64,000 nt of DNA from Trichaptum fuscoviolaceum (GCA_910574455.1 CAJSYZ010000008.1:2668707-2732706); one strand, 5' to 3'; counted from the first letter of the stretch, positions 18,899 to 29,545 are shown. Made by a program: numbers and translations. Notes: generated from the letters alone by a model not told the origin.

Positions 18899-20360
18899 TG
18901 TGTGAGCGTGCAGTGGAGTGAGCAAAGGAACAGGATAGGGTCGAGGACGGAGCAGTGGTCTGTCTGCGCAGTGCAGATAGAAGATGGCTGTGTATTGGAG
19001 GCAGTATCAAGGCTATGGATGTGCAATGCCGCTGCACTACTATCCACACACAGTGAGAGCCGTCAAACTCAATGAGCCTTCACGTGGACGAAGGCTCACT
19101 TGCACGGATCCCCTGGGGTGAGTTCACGTGCGTGAGATATGACAGGGTACGGTATGGGGGCCGCCCTGGACAGGTGCTTCTTTGTGTATAGGAGTAATGC
19201 AGTCACAGTGTCCGCTAGACAGTGCTGGTCTGTCGGTCTAATGAAAGACCCCGCAGGCACCGCTGACGCAAAGAGGCTCTAAGCTTAAGTGAACAAGTCA
19301 CAACCGGCGAACAAAGGCCGGGGGGCGAGCTTTTGCAGTCGTAGGAATGTGAAGCAGGCAGGGAAACAACCCTTTAAATGCAGAAACAATACCACACCAG
19401 TGCTTGCACTGATCGCAAGACGTGACACACTGTCGCGTGCGATGGGAAACAAGGAACGCGCTATGCACGTCCTGTATGGGCTCAAAGCGCTGAGCACAAC
19501 GGTGCTATGCGCGAGCGAATCGCCTCTGTGGATGTGGAGATATGGGCAAGCCCCAGGAATCACCAGAGTGAGCAAGTAGCAGATGAAAGTGCAGCCCAAA
19601 TGGGGTGTGCAGGCGGCGAGCTATCAACTGTTACTGCTACCCTAGCTGTCCCGAAGAAAGTGCCGGCGATTGATGAGTTTTGCGCCGAATCGAGCGAGAG
19701 TTGGGCGATAGGAAAGCCCTCGAGAAGACAAAGATGAGGGTGGTCTCAGTTTGGTGAAGGCTTGAATCAAGCCCGAGTTATGGGCGATGTTTTCGGCCAC
19801 AAGGGGAAAGTGTAGTGGTGGAGATGTCGAACCAATAAGGCCGCTGTGAGCTCAAAACTCAACGGATCGGCGCGATTGTTGCACGTATGGAAAGGGTGCG
19901 TCGAGCAGAAGAGAATAGTGGTCTGCGCGCAGAGATCGGCGCAGTGGTTGCTCGGCAATCGTCGAAGAGGGGCGAAAATGGATGATGAGGGTGAGGTCTG
20001 ACACTGATAACAGTCTAGAAGCCCCAAATCTTCTCCAACACGTTCGAAACTTCGTGAGGTGTGTGTCCTAGTGTAGAACGACGTGTGTGCGCAAGGAGAG
20101 CGCGAACAAATCGACGGATGTTGAGGAATGAGAGGGAGACTCAATGCCAATATGGTGAGCACTAAAAGTGATGTAGAACGGCAAGGACTACACCGATAGC
20201 CCTGAAACTTCGTATAACCAGTCCTTCCAGTTCCAACAATATATCCTCCAAAATAGAGCGAAATCCGATCAGTGGATGTGTCGGAAAAGCGTCCGAAAGC
20301 GGTGGGAGGATTGCTGAGGAGGTTGAGAAGGGGTGTTGTTGAAGTTTTCACTTGGGCTAC
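18899..20360 (-). other. Long copia-1 leader without a recognisable Gag
   Basis: About 1.46 kb between primer site and Pol. Minus-strand frames are short and none shows the UBN2 Gag fold or a capsid-like pattern. One open stretch near 19690-19830 reads L-H-F-P-L-V-A-E-N-I-A-H-N-S. The same leader occurs in copia-2 (62902-64000), and a version lacking ~370 bp lies in the hAT element. Confidence 0.7.
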
Positions 20361-20378
20361 TGCCCAAGGCTCATAACC
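20361..20378 (-). promoter_or_regulatory. Primer-binding site of copia-1 (initiator tRNA-Met anticodon arm)
   Basis: Immediately next to the 5' LTR the minus strand reads GGTTATGAGCC. This is complementary to GGCTCATAACC, the CAU anticodon loop of initiator tRNA-Met. Priming by a tRNA half-molecule is known for copia. Confidence 0.75.
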
Positions 20379-20639
20379 TGTAAACGGCACACTTCTCAGA
20401 CAGAGTCTGCAGTAATAGTGTAAGTGCTATATTCTAGATCTAACATACAATAATTACATACCTGCAGTAATAGTGTAAGTGCTAAAGGTGCACAGGGACG
20501 TATCACTGCAGTATATATGTTACTTTCTTAGGGGGTTAAATGTTCCCACACTAGTGTACTAAGAGTCCGTGAATGAAGTAATGAATAAATGTAAAGAACA
20601 ATAAGAAGAGATAATAGAGAGGAATAAGTCACTTCAACA
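20379..20639 (-). repeat. 5' LTR of copia-1
   Basis: 261 bp, no difference seen from 14817-15077. Followed on the right by TGTTG, the target duplication. Confidence 0.93.
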
Positions 20640-23148
20640 TGTTGGAACCGCTTGATGGCAATAGCTGCAAAAAGGGTAGAGAGGATGGGTGAGACAGGTG
20701 AGCCCTGAGGCGTCCCAAAGTCTGGTTTGTGGACACTAGGGAGGGTGGTGCCATTGAAGGAAATGGCAGCCTGCCGACCAGTCATGAAGGAGAGGCACCA
20801 GTCCGCCATGTCTGGTGAACAGCCCAACTCCAAGAGACAGCGGTGTAGGTGTTGTGGGTGCACCGAATCAAAGAAACCCTGTATGTCCACCGCTAGGGCA
20901 GAACACACCAGGCCCTCCGACTGGGCTTTCTCCACAATCTGTAAAAGGTGCTGGGCAGCATCGTAGACAGAGTGTCCTTGACGCCCCCCATACTGGGTGG
21001 GTGGCAGCCAGTTCTTGGTGTTGGCCAAGTACTGGAGCCAGTTAGCAATGATCTTCTCAAGGAGTTTCCCTAAGGTCTCCTCAAGGGTAATGGGTCGGTA
21101 TGAACGTGGCGAGAATGGATCCTTCTTGTTTGGCTTCCTGAGCATTACTACCTTTGTTATCCGCCAGCACGCTGGGTGGTGGCCCAAGCGCAGACAGTCG
21201 TTGAACAAAGATAGCACCTCCTTAGCGAAGGATCCAATCACCCATTTGAGGGGACGGTATCCGACGCCCGAGGGGCCAGGAGCAGACAAGTTGGAGGTGC
21301 CGGCCAGGGCGTCCATAAGCTCTTTCATGAGTATGGGAGGCGCCGCTGCAGAAGGTGGGGGCAGCGGGCGTAAGCCCGCTGCTGGACGTGGGGGGGGAGG
21401 GGGAAAGTAGGTAGAATGAAACAACTCAGCTTTCTCCTGCTCAGTAGTGGTGAAGGTGCCGTCTGGTTTCCTCAGCGATGGCACAGGAGTAGGGCGGATA
21501 CCGAGGCCGCGCTTGGCCCAGCTCCAGATATTGGTGGAATTGGCGTCTTTCACCTGTTCTGCATAGAACACGCGACGCGCTGCTCTGGTGGTGGCTTTGA
21601 AGGCGCGTTTAGCAGCGGCGCGCAAACGCGCGGTAGGGGCGTCCTTAATTGCCGCGAGAGAGGATGAGCACTCAGGGGACCACCATGGGACCTCTGTCTT
21701 GGAGCGCTTTCTGGGTTTAGTCATTGATTCCATCGCCGCCACCATTGCAGATTGAATGGCTTTGGCTTTGGCATCTAGTTCAGCCTTGTCTGACGCAGGA
21801 AGCGCGAACGCCTCATGCAGCAAGGGGAAGGCAGTAGCACAACACGCCTCTCTGTCATCATTAGACAGTCTGGGGGGCCGTGGAAGGTGGACGAACGGTC
21901 CAACTGGCACCTCCCATGTGAGTAGGGTGTGGTCTGAGAGAGCGGAGTGGGAGCTGGTGAATGTATTCATCACCTGCTCTGGTGGGATATTGGGCGCAGT
22001 CCAAACCATATCGATCGGACAACGCGGCCCATCTTTACCCGGACGAGTGTCCACATCTGGGTGATGGGCAGGCTCATGTCCATGCTCTCGGAAGAAGTCA
22101 TCCAAGGGTTGCCCCCTGTTTGACTCGGCATTGGAACATGGCAACTCTGACCAGGAACGATGCCGGCGATTGAAGTCGCCAGCGATCGTTAGGGAAGCGG
22201 CTATTGCCGGGGTGAGACTGAAGAGAAACGACTCACCTGGGTAAGTGGGGGTTGGGGCTACCCTCCCTGGCGCCTGCTGGCCATAGTAGTTGCAGAGGCG
22301 GACAGTGTGGGTAGAGCGAACCTCAATAGTCAGGACATCAGTGCCATGTGACGCTGCACCGACGATAGACCATGAGTGTGTTGGGAGGGACCGTGAAACG
22401 TAAGTAACCACTCGCGGACGAGTGGCCGGTGGGAGGCAGGGGACGTAACCTGGAATAGAGGGGACATTGAAGACATCATCTCCATCAGGGTTAGTCAATG
22501 AGGGTTGGGTACCAATCTTGTACCAGGGCGGTTCCTGGATAAGTAGAAGGTGTGGGGGACGGGGATTGTTAGCAAGAAGAGGAAAAAGAGAATGAATTGC
22601 TGCTAATGAGTGGGCAGCATTCCACTGAAGGACACGAAGTGTGTCAATCATTCTCCTTGCTCCATAGTGTCATCGGGCGAATCAGAGTCTGAATCAGACT
22701 CATCATCGTTTGGTGAAGGGGCATACTTACGCCTCTGAGGGCACTTCACAGAGGTGGCTCTATGGGGGCCCTGACAGTTAGCGCAGAGACGGGGATGGGA
22801 GCATGGAGTGCCAGCTGGAACAGCTTCCTGAGCGCAGGTGGGGCACTTCGAGCGGTGGTATTTAGTGGCATGCGGACCGGCGCAATACGCACATGTGATG
22901 GGGGCCTTGCAGCCCCTGCTGGAATGACCAAGCGCCTGGCATCTGTCGCACTGAGTGAAGCCTGGGCGCATTGGTGGGATGGATAGGCGGAGTCGGATTC
23001 CGAAGAGCCACACGGTCGGCTTTTTGAGGAGCTTCTCGCGTATTTCTCCTTTCTCCTTGTCTGCGAAGGTGAATATAACCGGGCAAATCTCGAGTGCATC
23101 CGATTGTGCTGTGTAGTGGGGGGGGACAATGTACTGGAGGTCGCTAAG

Positions 23149-23150
<2 letters not shown>
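20640..23150 (-). pseudogene. LINE copy LN2: ORF2 N-terminal part and ORF1 C-terminal part
   Basis: ORF2 from 22651 to 20645 carries a complete endonuclease domain and the RT up to A-I-A-I-K-R-F-Q-H, where copia-1 cuts it. ORF1 C-terminus (23150-22648) keeps the zinc knuckles, lacks 15 bp near 23090, and overlaps ORF2 by ATGA. At 23151 it is cut by the poly(T) tail of LN3. The upstream part of LN2 is not found right of LN3, so sequence was lost. Confidence 0.88.
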
Positions 23151-23179
<29 letters not shown>

Positions 23180-23269
23180 TATTATTCCTGCAGCATAGCT
23201 AAGTACATGACCTATCTACGACGGAGGCGCCCGTCATCGAGGTAAACTACGAAACTGGGCGGGAGGTGC

Positions 23270-23288
23270 CCGCCACCGAAGGTGGCGG
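23270..23288 (-). other. 3'-UTR hairpin of LN3 (type A)
   Basis: Stem CCGCCACC/GGTGGCGG, 3-nt loop. It differs from type B by an A-T for G-C swap that keeps pairing. Confidence 0.55.
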
Positions 23289-23511
23289 CTAAGTGGGCGC
23301 ACCGCCTATTAAAGAAAGGGAAATGAAGAGGAGAGATTGGTTTACATATCACCACGCCCATGTCAAGGCGCAGGTGAACCTACACTACAAGCACAGACGA
23401 AGTTTAGAAAAGAGGGCGCGTCCGGGCACAGTACCTGGGCGTTAACCTGGGTAAAGCACCGTTCTGTCTGGGATCGCTGGTGCCTCATACAGAAAAGAGA
23501 AGTAAGTTGCA

Positions 23512-26500
23512 TCAAAGATCAAGAGGGGGGTCTGAAACGTGACCGTTAAAATCATAAAGATCCGGGTCCGTGTCCTGAGTGCGTGGTCCAAGGGCGCGCC
23601 GTACGTACACACGAAGGGTCGTCAGGTCCATGTCCTGGTCGGTTGGGAGGCCATCTAGCTCCATCATCGCAAATGCAAGGCGGATGGCAGCTGAGGTGCG
23701 CTGAGTGGGGCGGTCGAGATGCCTAGTGAACTTAAGCCACTTGCGAATCACGTCGATAAGGGGTTCATCTGCCCATTCTGTATGGTGGGCTGGGAGTGGG
23801 GTGCCTTTAGGCCAGACCTTTCCAATCCAAGGGCGGAATGTCTCGCAACCACCGAGTATGTGGGCGGCGGTCTGGGCGGGCCAAGGGGGATGGTTGTGCC
23901 AACGACAGTAGGTGATCAGGCCATTTCTGCGCCTATATTCTGGGCTCATGCGCATCCAGTACGCCCCAAAGGGGCCAGCGCAGCAGAGGACTTGAGCAAC
24001 TGCTGAAATCTCAGCGCGGGGGTAGGTGTCCGACATCTCCATGAGTGCGCGCGGACGACGTTTTGGTGGGCCTGTGATTGCCAAGTACTTGTCGGCAGTG
24101 GAGGCAGTGGCGTGGGCGAGGTGGTCCTCCCATTGCTTCTGGGCGTTGAGGGTGTTCTGCTCGCGGAGGGCGGATATCGAAGGCAGGGAAGATGAGGGTG
24201 GCAGTTCTGTGGCTTTCTTTGCCTCTTCATCAGCCCACTCGTTTCCTGGAACGCCTGAGTGACCCGGGCACCAGTGAAACTCGATTTTGAGGTTGGGGTG
24301 AATGTCCAGCAGGTTGGTGATGCCTGCTTTCCAAGCGAGTAGAAGGTGGGCGCCAGGCGCTGAAGGCCAGTCGCGGACAAGGCGGAGGGCAGTTAGCGAG
24401 TCTGACATGAAGACAATGGACTCCACTTCCAGGAGGTGGCGGCCGAAGTGAGAGGCAGCCCAAGCTGGAGCAGACGCAAGGGAGAAGATCTCAGCGTCAG
24501 TGGCAGTGGCGATTTTGGGGGAAGCGCAGTGTCTGAAGCCCAAGCGATGGTGACCGCGCATAGCGACAATGGCTGAGCCAGACTTGTGCTCGAGTCTGGA
24601 GCCGTCCGTGAAGATCTGGACGGAGGATGTGGTGCACAGAGAGTTGGCAGATGAGACAAACGCCTGGCGAGTGTCAGTGTCAACGGGACCGGCAGGGATG
24701 GCAAATTTGAGGCGTCCTCCAGCAAAGGCAAGTGGATCCTCCCAGGGAGAGTGTGTGTACGCGGGGACCTGTTGGGCAATCGGGACACGGTCGGCAAGCG
24801 AAGAAGAATACAGGCGTGGTTTTTGTGCTGCAGGAATAGCACGTCTACCTACAGAATGAGGAGTGCGCCAAAGGCGAAGAGCATGATTAGTTTTAAGATA
24901 ATTGAAATAAAACTGAAACGGGGGCATAGAGCAAAGATAATTGGTGCTTAGCGGTGAAGCGCCTCGGTAGACACCAAGGATCCACCTGCAAGCGGTGTTT
25001 TGGACACCCTGTAGACGAGCCACAAGGGTCTTCTGGCGGGTGCCAGTGTACCAAACCGGCGCAGCCCATGCGAGGACTGTTCTGACGCAGGCTGAGTAAA
25101 GCTGGCGAAGGTTGAGGGCGGACATGCCTCGCTCTGTGTTGGCGAGCAGGCGAATGGCGGCGAGTGTTGAGAGGCCCTTGGAGCGCATGCGCTCAACATG
25201 GGGTTTGAAAGACAAGGCCGGATCCCACCAGATCCCCAACCACCGAAGTGGGATGGAGGGCTTAATGAGAGTGTCCTCGTCGAGTTGGACGCCCCGGGAG
25301 TCCCAGCCGCGATATCTGTGGCGACGCCCAGGGGGGTGGAAATGGAGGAGCTCGGTCTTCGCGGTCTCGATGTTGAGATTGATGTCGTTGAAGTTCGAGT
25401 TGAGGTGGTGATAAGCGCCTACTAAGTTCCTGCAGTTGGCGGTGACTGATGAGCCAGTGATGGCAATCATGTGGTCGTCGACGTATGCTAGGAGCTCGCA
25501 GTCAGGGTGGCGGAACCGCTGAATCGCAATAGCTGCAAAAAGAGTGGAGAGAATGGGTGAGACAGGGGAGCCCTGAGGCGTCCCAAAGTCCGGTTTGCGG
25601 ACGCTAGGGAGTGTGGTGCCATCAAAAGAGATAGCAGCCTCCCGCCCGGTCATGAAAGATAGGCACCAATCCGCCATGTCTGGCGAACAGCCTAACTCCA
25701 AGAGCCGGTGGTGGAGGTGTTGTGGATGGACCGAGTCAAAGAAGCCTTGTATGTCCACCGCTAGGACAGAACACACTTTGTCTTCCGACTGGGCTTTCTC
25801 CACAATCTGTAAAAGGCGTTGGGCGGCATCATAGACAGAATGCCCTTGACGACCGCCATACTGGTTTGGGGGAAGCCAGTTCTGGGTGTTAGCCAGAAAC
25901 TGGAGACGGTTAGCAAGAATCTTCTCAAGGAGTTTCCCTAAGGTCTCCTCAAGAGTAATCGGTCTGTAAGACCGAGGAGAGAATTGGTCCTTCTTGTTTG
26001 GCTTCCTGAGCATTACTACCTTTGTTATCCGCCAGCACGCTGGGTGGTGGCCCAAGCGCAGACAGTCGTTGAACAAAGATAGCACCTCCTTAGCGAAGGA
26101 TCCAATCACCCATTTGAGGGGACGGTATCCGACGCCCGAGGGGCCAGGAGCAGACAAGTTGGAGGTGCCGGCCAGGGCGTCCATAAGCTCTTTCATGAGT
26201 ATGGGAGGCGCCGCTGCAGAAGGGGGGGGCAGCGGGCGTAAGCCCGCTGCTGGAAGTGGTGGGGGAGGAGGAAAGTAGGTAGAATGGAACAACTCAGCTT
26301 TCTCCTGCTCAGTAGTGGTGAAGGTGCCGTCTGGTTTCCTCAGCGAAGGCACAGGTGTAGGGCGGATGCCGAGACCACGCTTGGCCCAGCTCCAGATGTT
26401 GGTGGAATTGGCGTCTTTGACCTGTTCTGCATAGAACACGCGACGCGCTGCTCTGGTAGTGGCTTTGAAGGCGCGTTTAGCAGCGGCGCGCAAACGGGCG

Positions 26501-27519
26501 GTAGGGGCGTCCTTAATTGCCGCGAGTGAGGATGAGCACTCAGGGGACCACCATGGGACCTCTGTCTTGGAGTGCTTTCTGGGTTTAGTCATTGACTCCA
26601 TCGCCGCCACCATTGCAGATTGAATGGCTTTGGCTTTGGCATCTAGTTCAGCCTTGTTTGACGCAGGAAGCGCAAACGCCTCATGCAGCAAGGGAAAGGC
26701 AGTAGCACACCACGCCTCTCTGTCATCATTGGACAGTCTGGGGGGCCGTGGAAGGTGGACGAATGGTCCAACTGGCACCTCCCATGTGAGTAGGGTGTGG
26801 TCTGAGAGAGCGGAGTGGGAGCTGGTGAATGTGTCCATCACCTGCTCTGGTGGGATGTTGGGCGCAGTCCAGACCATATCGATCGGACAACGCGGCCCAT
26901 CTTTACCCGGACGAGTGTCCACATCTGGGTGATGGGCAGGCTCATGTCCATGCTCTCGGAAGAAGTCATCCAAGGGTTGCCCCCTGTTTGACTCGGCATT
27001 GGAACATGGCAACTCTGACCAGGAACGATGCCGGCGATTGAAGTCGCCAGCAATCGTTAGGGAAGCGGCTATTGCCGGGGTGAGACTGAAGAGAAACGAC
27101 TCACCTGGGTAAGTGGGGGTTGGGGCTACCCTACCTGGCGCCTGCTGGCCATAGTAATTGCAGAGGCGGACAGTGTGGGTAGAGCGAACCTCAATAGTCA
27201 GGACGTCAGTGCCATGTGACGCTGCACCAACGATAGACCATGAGTGTGTTGGGAGGGACCGTGAAACGTAAGTAACCACTCGCGGACGGGTGGCCGGTGG
27301 GAGGCAGGGGACGTAACCTGGAATAGAGGGGACATTGAAGACGTCATCTCCATCTGGGTTAGTCAATGAAGGTTGGGTACCGATCTTGTACCAGGGCGGT
27401 TCCTGGATAAGCAATAGGTGTGGGGGGCAGGGGTTGTCAGCAAGAAGAGGAAAAAGAGAATGAATTGCTGCTAATGAGTGGGCAGCATTCCACTGAAGGA
27501 CACGGAGTGTGTCAATCAT
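23512..27519 (-). CDS. LINE ORF2: endonuclease/reverse transcriptase/RNase H (LN3)
   Basis: Intact 1335-residue protein, same domain layout and catalytic residues as LN1 ORF2 (APE endonuclease 1-~245, RT ~470-760, RNase H ~965-1105, C-terminal Cys/His cluster ~1205-1225). It belongs to a subgroup with LN5 and LN6 marked by H-L-N-S-N-F-N-D and P-R-K-H-S-K-T. The C-terminus ends V-S-D-P-P-L-D-L (type A) rather than L-P-D-L-P-H-D-L (type B). Its ATG overlaps the ORF1 stop (ATGA, 27516-27519), which suggests stop-start coupled translation. Confidence 0.93.
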   Translation of the reverse strand: MIDTLRVLQWNAAHSLAAIHSLFPLLADNPCPPHLLLIQEPPWYKIGTQPSLTNPDGDDVFNVPSIPGYVPCLPPATRPRVVTYVSRSLPTHSWSIVGAASHGTDVLTIEVRSTHTVRLCNYYGQQAPGRVAPTPTYPGESFLFSLTPAIAASLTIAGDFNRRHRSWSELPCSNAESNRGQPLDDFFREHGHEPAHHPDVDTRPGKDGPRCPIDMVWTAPNIPPEQVMDTFTSSHSALSDHTLLTWEVPVGPFVHLPRPPRLSNDDREAWCATAFPLLHEAFALPASNKAELDAKAKAIQSAMVAAMESMTKPRKHSKTEVPWWSPECSSSLAAIKDAPTARLRAAAKRAFKATTRAARRVFYAEQVKDANSTNIWSWAKRGLGIRPTPVPSLRKPDGTFTTTEQEKAELFHSTYFPPPPPLPAAGLRPLPPPSAAAPPILMKELMDALAGTSNLSAPGPSGVGYRPLKWVIGSFAKEVLSLFNDCLRLGHHPACWRITKVVMLRKPNKKDQFSPRSYRPITLEETLGKLLEKILANRLQFLANTQNWLPPNQYGGRQGHSVYDAAQRLLQIVEKAQSEDKVCSVLAVDIQGFFDSVHPQHLHHRLLELGCSPDMADWCLSFMTGREAAISFDGTTLPSVRKPDFGTPQGSPVSPILSTLFAAIAIQRFRHPDCELLAYVDDHMIAITGSSVTANCRNLVGAYHHLNSNFNDINLNIETAKTELLHFHPPGRRHRYRGWDSRGVQLDEDTLIKPSIPLRWLGIWWDPALSFKPHVERMRSKGLSTLAAIRLLANTERGMSALNLRQLYSACVRTVLAWAAPVWYTGTRQKTLVARLQGVQNTACRWILGVYRGASPLSTNYLCSMPPFQFYFNYLKTNHALRLWRTPHSVGRRAIPAAQKPRLYSSSLADRVPIAQQVPAYTHSPWEDPLAFAGGRLKFAIPAGPVDTDTRQAFVSSANSLCTTSSVQIFTDGSRLEHKSGSAIVAMRGHHRLGFRHCASPKIATATDAEIFSLASAPAWAASHFGRHLLEVESIVFMSDSLTALRLVRDWPSAPGAHLLLAWKAGITNLLDIHPNLKIEFHWCPGHSGVPGNEWADEEAKKATELPPSSSLPSISALREQNTLNAQKQWEDHLAHATASTADKYLAITGPPKRRPRALMEMSDTYPRAEISAVAQVLCCAGPFGAYWMRMSPEYRRRNGLITYCRWHNHPPWPAQTAAHILGGCETFRPWIGKVWPKGTPLPAHHTEWADEPLIDVIRKWLKFTRHLDRPTQRTSAAIRLAFAMMELDGLPTDQDMDLTTLRVYVRRALGPRTQDTDPDLYDFNGHVSDPPLDL

Positions 27520-29477
27520 TCTCCTTGCTCCATAGTGTCATCGGGCGAATCAGAGTCTGAATCGGACTCATCATCGTTTGGTGAAGGGCCATACTTACGC
27601 CTCTGAGGGCACTTCACAGATGTGGATCTATGAGGGCCCTGGCAGTTAGCGCAGAGACGGGGGTGGGAGCATGGGGTGCCAGCTGGGACAGCTTCCTGAG
27701 CGCAGGTTGGGCACTTCGAGCGGTGATATTTAGTGGCATGCGGGCCAGCGCAATACGCACATGTGATAGGGGCCTTACAGCCCCTGCTGGAATGACCAAG
27801 CGCCTGGCATCTGTCGCATTGAGAGAAGCCTGGGCGCATTGGTGGTATGGATAAGCGGAGCCGGATTCCGAAGAGCCACACGGTCGGCTTTTTGAGGAGC
27901 TTCTCGCGTATTTCTCCTTTCTCTCTGTCTGCAAAGGTGAAAATAACCGGGCAAATCTCGAGTTTCTCTTTCTCGAGTGCATCCGATTGTGCTGTGTAAT
28001 GGGGGGGGACAATGTACTGGAGGTCGCTGAGAATGGGATTGCTGTTAAACTCGGCCAGCAGATCCTCCTGAGTGTACGTCGTCCGCTGACCCTTAGGAAG
28101 AGTAGTGTCCCTGGTAGGGACCATGGAAATCCTGAGGGTGGACCGCGGACGGACCCGGGTTGCAGTGAGTACCGGCGGCACTTGCATGGTACCCGTGTAG
28201 CAAATGGGAGCCAAGTGAGCACACAGGGCACCCGCATGGCTATCAAGAGCGCTTTCAACCGCCATGCCCTCAGTAGAGCCTGGACGGTTAGTGAACGTGC
28301 ATACAATGCGGCCTTTAGTGTTGAAAACCGCAGACCGCACCAGCAGACGCTTTGTGGTGGGCAGCTCAGCAAAGAAATTACGCACCGCAGTTGTAAGGGC
28401 GGCACCAGACTTGCGCTTAGCTGCTGGGATGTAGGGGCTAGCTGCTAACACCAAGGTCGGCTCCTTGGCATACATCTTGGGTGGTGGGGGTGAGGAACGT
28501 CCTGTAGAGGGTGCCTTCTTGGGAGTGGTCCTGCCCTTGGCCTGGGGGGCTGGGGTGGTAGTAACCGGGGGTGCTGGGGCAGTAGCAGCTGCCACCTGAG
28601 CGTAGGTGAGTGGGACTGGGGCCGGAGCTACCTGGGGGGGTGGCGGCGGGTTGATGCGAGGGGGGCGAGGTGGAGGCCGGTCGAGTAGAGTCTGCACCTG
28701 TCTGGAGAGGGTGCCAACATCGCTATTCAACTTAGTGATGCCTGCATTCTGCTTCTGCATAACGCGCACATCCTTGATCAGCTGTGCAAGAGCCTTGTTC
28801 ATAGTAGCCAGGCTCTTGCTGGATGCTGGGTCATCGTCAGGAGTGGGGGGAGATACAAATGGTGGGGGGAGTGGGACGCCGGTTTTGGCGTGGTGTTGTT
28901 GGAAGGCAGCTGCCGCACGGTCAGCATACTCTTTGACGTTGGGATTAGCATCCTTCCCATCCACAAGTGTCGACAGCATTGTGTAGGTTGCTGCATACAG
29001 TCCACCTAGTGTGCTGGCGTTCAACATCATTCGCTCGTGGGGGGTCTTGCTCAGGTCAGCAAAGTTGGCCGTGAGCTGGTCAGAGAGGGTGTCCCAGAGA
29101 TGGTACATGCCATGTATCAGTGCCATCTCATGTTCCGGAATGGAATCAGTGGGGGGAGCAGGGCGCCCCGGTAGTGGGGACAGGACGGAGGCCGTACGCT
29201 TCTCACCCGCACGCGGTGTTGCCGGGAAGGCCAACGGCATACCAGCATCAGAGCTGGGTGGGGGTGGTGAGGAGGGTGGTAGTACATCGAGTTCCCTTTG
29301 TCTGAGCTGTACAGGCGAGCCCAGAGCCGAGGGGACGGGGGTGGCGGTCGATGTCGTTGCCGGAGCAACAACGGTGACGGAGGGGGGTTGGCCAGTGGCG
29401 GCGGCAGCAGCAGACGCTGACGACCGACCAGGTTTGGCCGCGATAGACGGTTTCTTAGATGTGTGGCTGTCTGCCAT
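27516..29477 (-). CDS. LINE ORF1: zinc-knuckle RNA-binding protein (LN3)
   Basis: About 653 residues from the first ATG (29477, M-A-D-S-H-T-S-K-K); the frame is open about 20 codons further up but without an ATG. Ser/Ala/Pro-rich N-terminus, a helical middle, a proline-rich linker, a conserved central region (R-N-F-F-A-E-L-P-T-T-K-R-L) and a C-terminal array of Cys/His clusters (C-D-R-C...C; C-A-Y-C...C; C-P-T-C...H; C-A-N-C...C). The tail is acidic (D-D-E-S-D-S-D-S-D). It binds LINE RNA in the ribonucleoprotein. This is the only intact ORF1 in the window. Confidence 0.9.
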   Translation of the reverse strand: MADSHTSKKPSIAAKPGRSSASAAAAATGQPPSVTVVAPATTSTATPVPSALGSPVQLRQRELDVLPPSSPPPPSSDAGMPLAFPATPRAGEKRTASVLSPLPGRPAPPTDSIPEHEMALIHGMYHLWDTLSDQLTANFADLSKTPHERMMLNASTLGGLYAATYTMLSTLVDGKDANPNVKEYADRAAAAFQQHHAKTGVPLPPPFVSPPTPDDDPASSKSLATMNKALAQLIKDVRVMQKQNAGITKLNSDVGTLSRQVQTLLDRPPPRPPRINPPPPPQVAPAPVPLTYAQVAAATAPAPPVTTTPAPQAKGRTTPKKAPSTGRSSPPPPKMYAKEPTLVLAASPYIPAAKRKSGAALTTAVRNFFAELPTTKRLLVRSAVFNTKGRIVCTFTNRPGSTEGMAVESALDSHAGALCAHLAPICYTGTMQVPPVLTATRVRPRSTLRISMVPTRDTTLPKGQRTTYTQEDLLAEFNSNPILSDLQYIVPPHYTAQSDALEKEKLEICPVIFTFADREKGEIREKLLKKPTVWLFGIRLRLSIPPMRPGFSQCDRCQALGHSSRGCKAPITCAYCAGPHATKYHRSKCPTCAQEAVPAGTPCSHPRLCANCQGPHRSTSVKCPQRRKYGPSPNDDESDSDSDSPDDTMEQGE

Positions 29478-29545
29478 GCCTAACCGATGGGACCGGGGGG
29501 GCTCGACCAAATCGGGAAGGTAGTGGTTAGAGGTCAAGAAGGATG

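Larger units (their letters stand above)
14817..20639 (-). mobile_element. Complete Ty1/copia retrotransposon (copia-1)
   Basis: 5,823 bp, minus strand, bounded by 261-bp LTRs (TGTAAACGG...TTCAACA) that I read as identical, and by a TGTTG duplication (14812-14816 and 20640-20644). It has inserted in ORF2 of LN2. Minus-strand order: 5' LTR, tRNA-Met-type primer site, ~1.45-kb leader, one long Pol ORF, polypurine tract, 3' LTR. Identical LTRs imply a recent insertion. Confidence 0.93.
23151..29545 (-). mobile_element. Complete LINE copy LN3 (Tad1/I-like), potentially autonomous
   Basis: 6.4 kb on the minus strand with the 5' terminus CATCCTTCTTGACC shared by LN1 and LN6, both ORFs open, a type A 3' UTR and a T run at 23151-23175 as tail. 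It is inserted into ORF1 of LN2. No target duplication is visible because the right flank is a different LINE fragment. It is nearly identical to LN5 over the shared part. Confidence 0.92.

Noticed and set aside
19188..19560. The 370-bp segment of the copia leader as a spliced intron
   Set aside because: Its edges against the hAT-borne version are not GT...AG and it is too long for the short introns seen here.
14817..20639. Several plus-strand frames opposite copia and LINE ORFs (60-170 codons)
   Set aside because: They mirror the coding strand, recur wherever the same LINE or copia sequence recurs, and show no protein family features.
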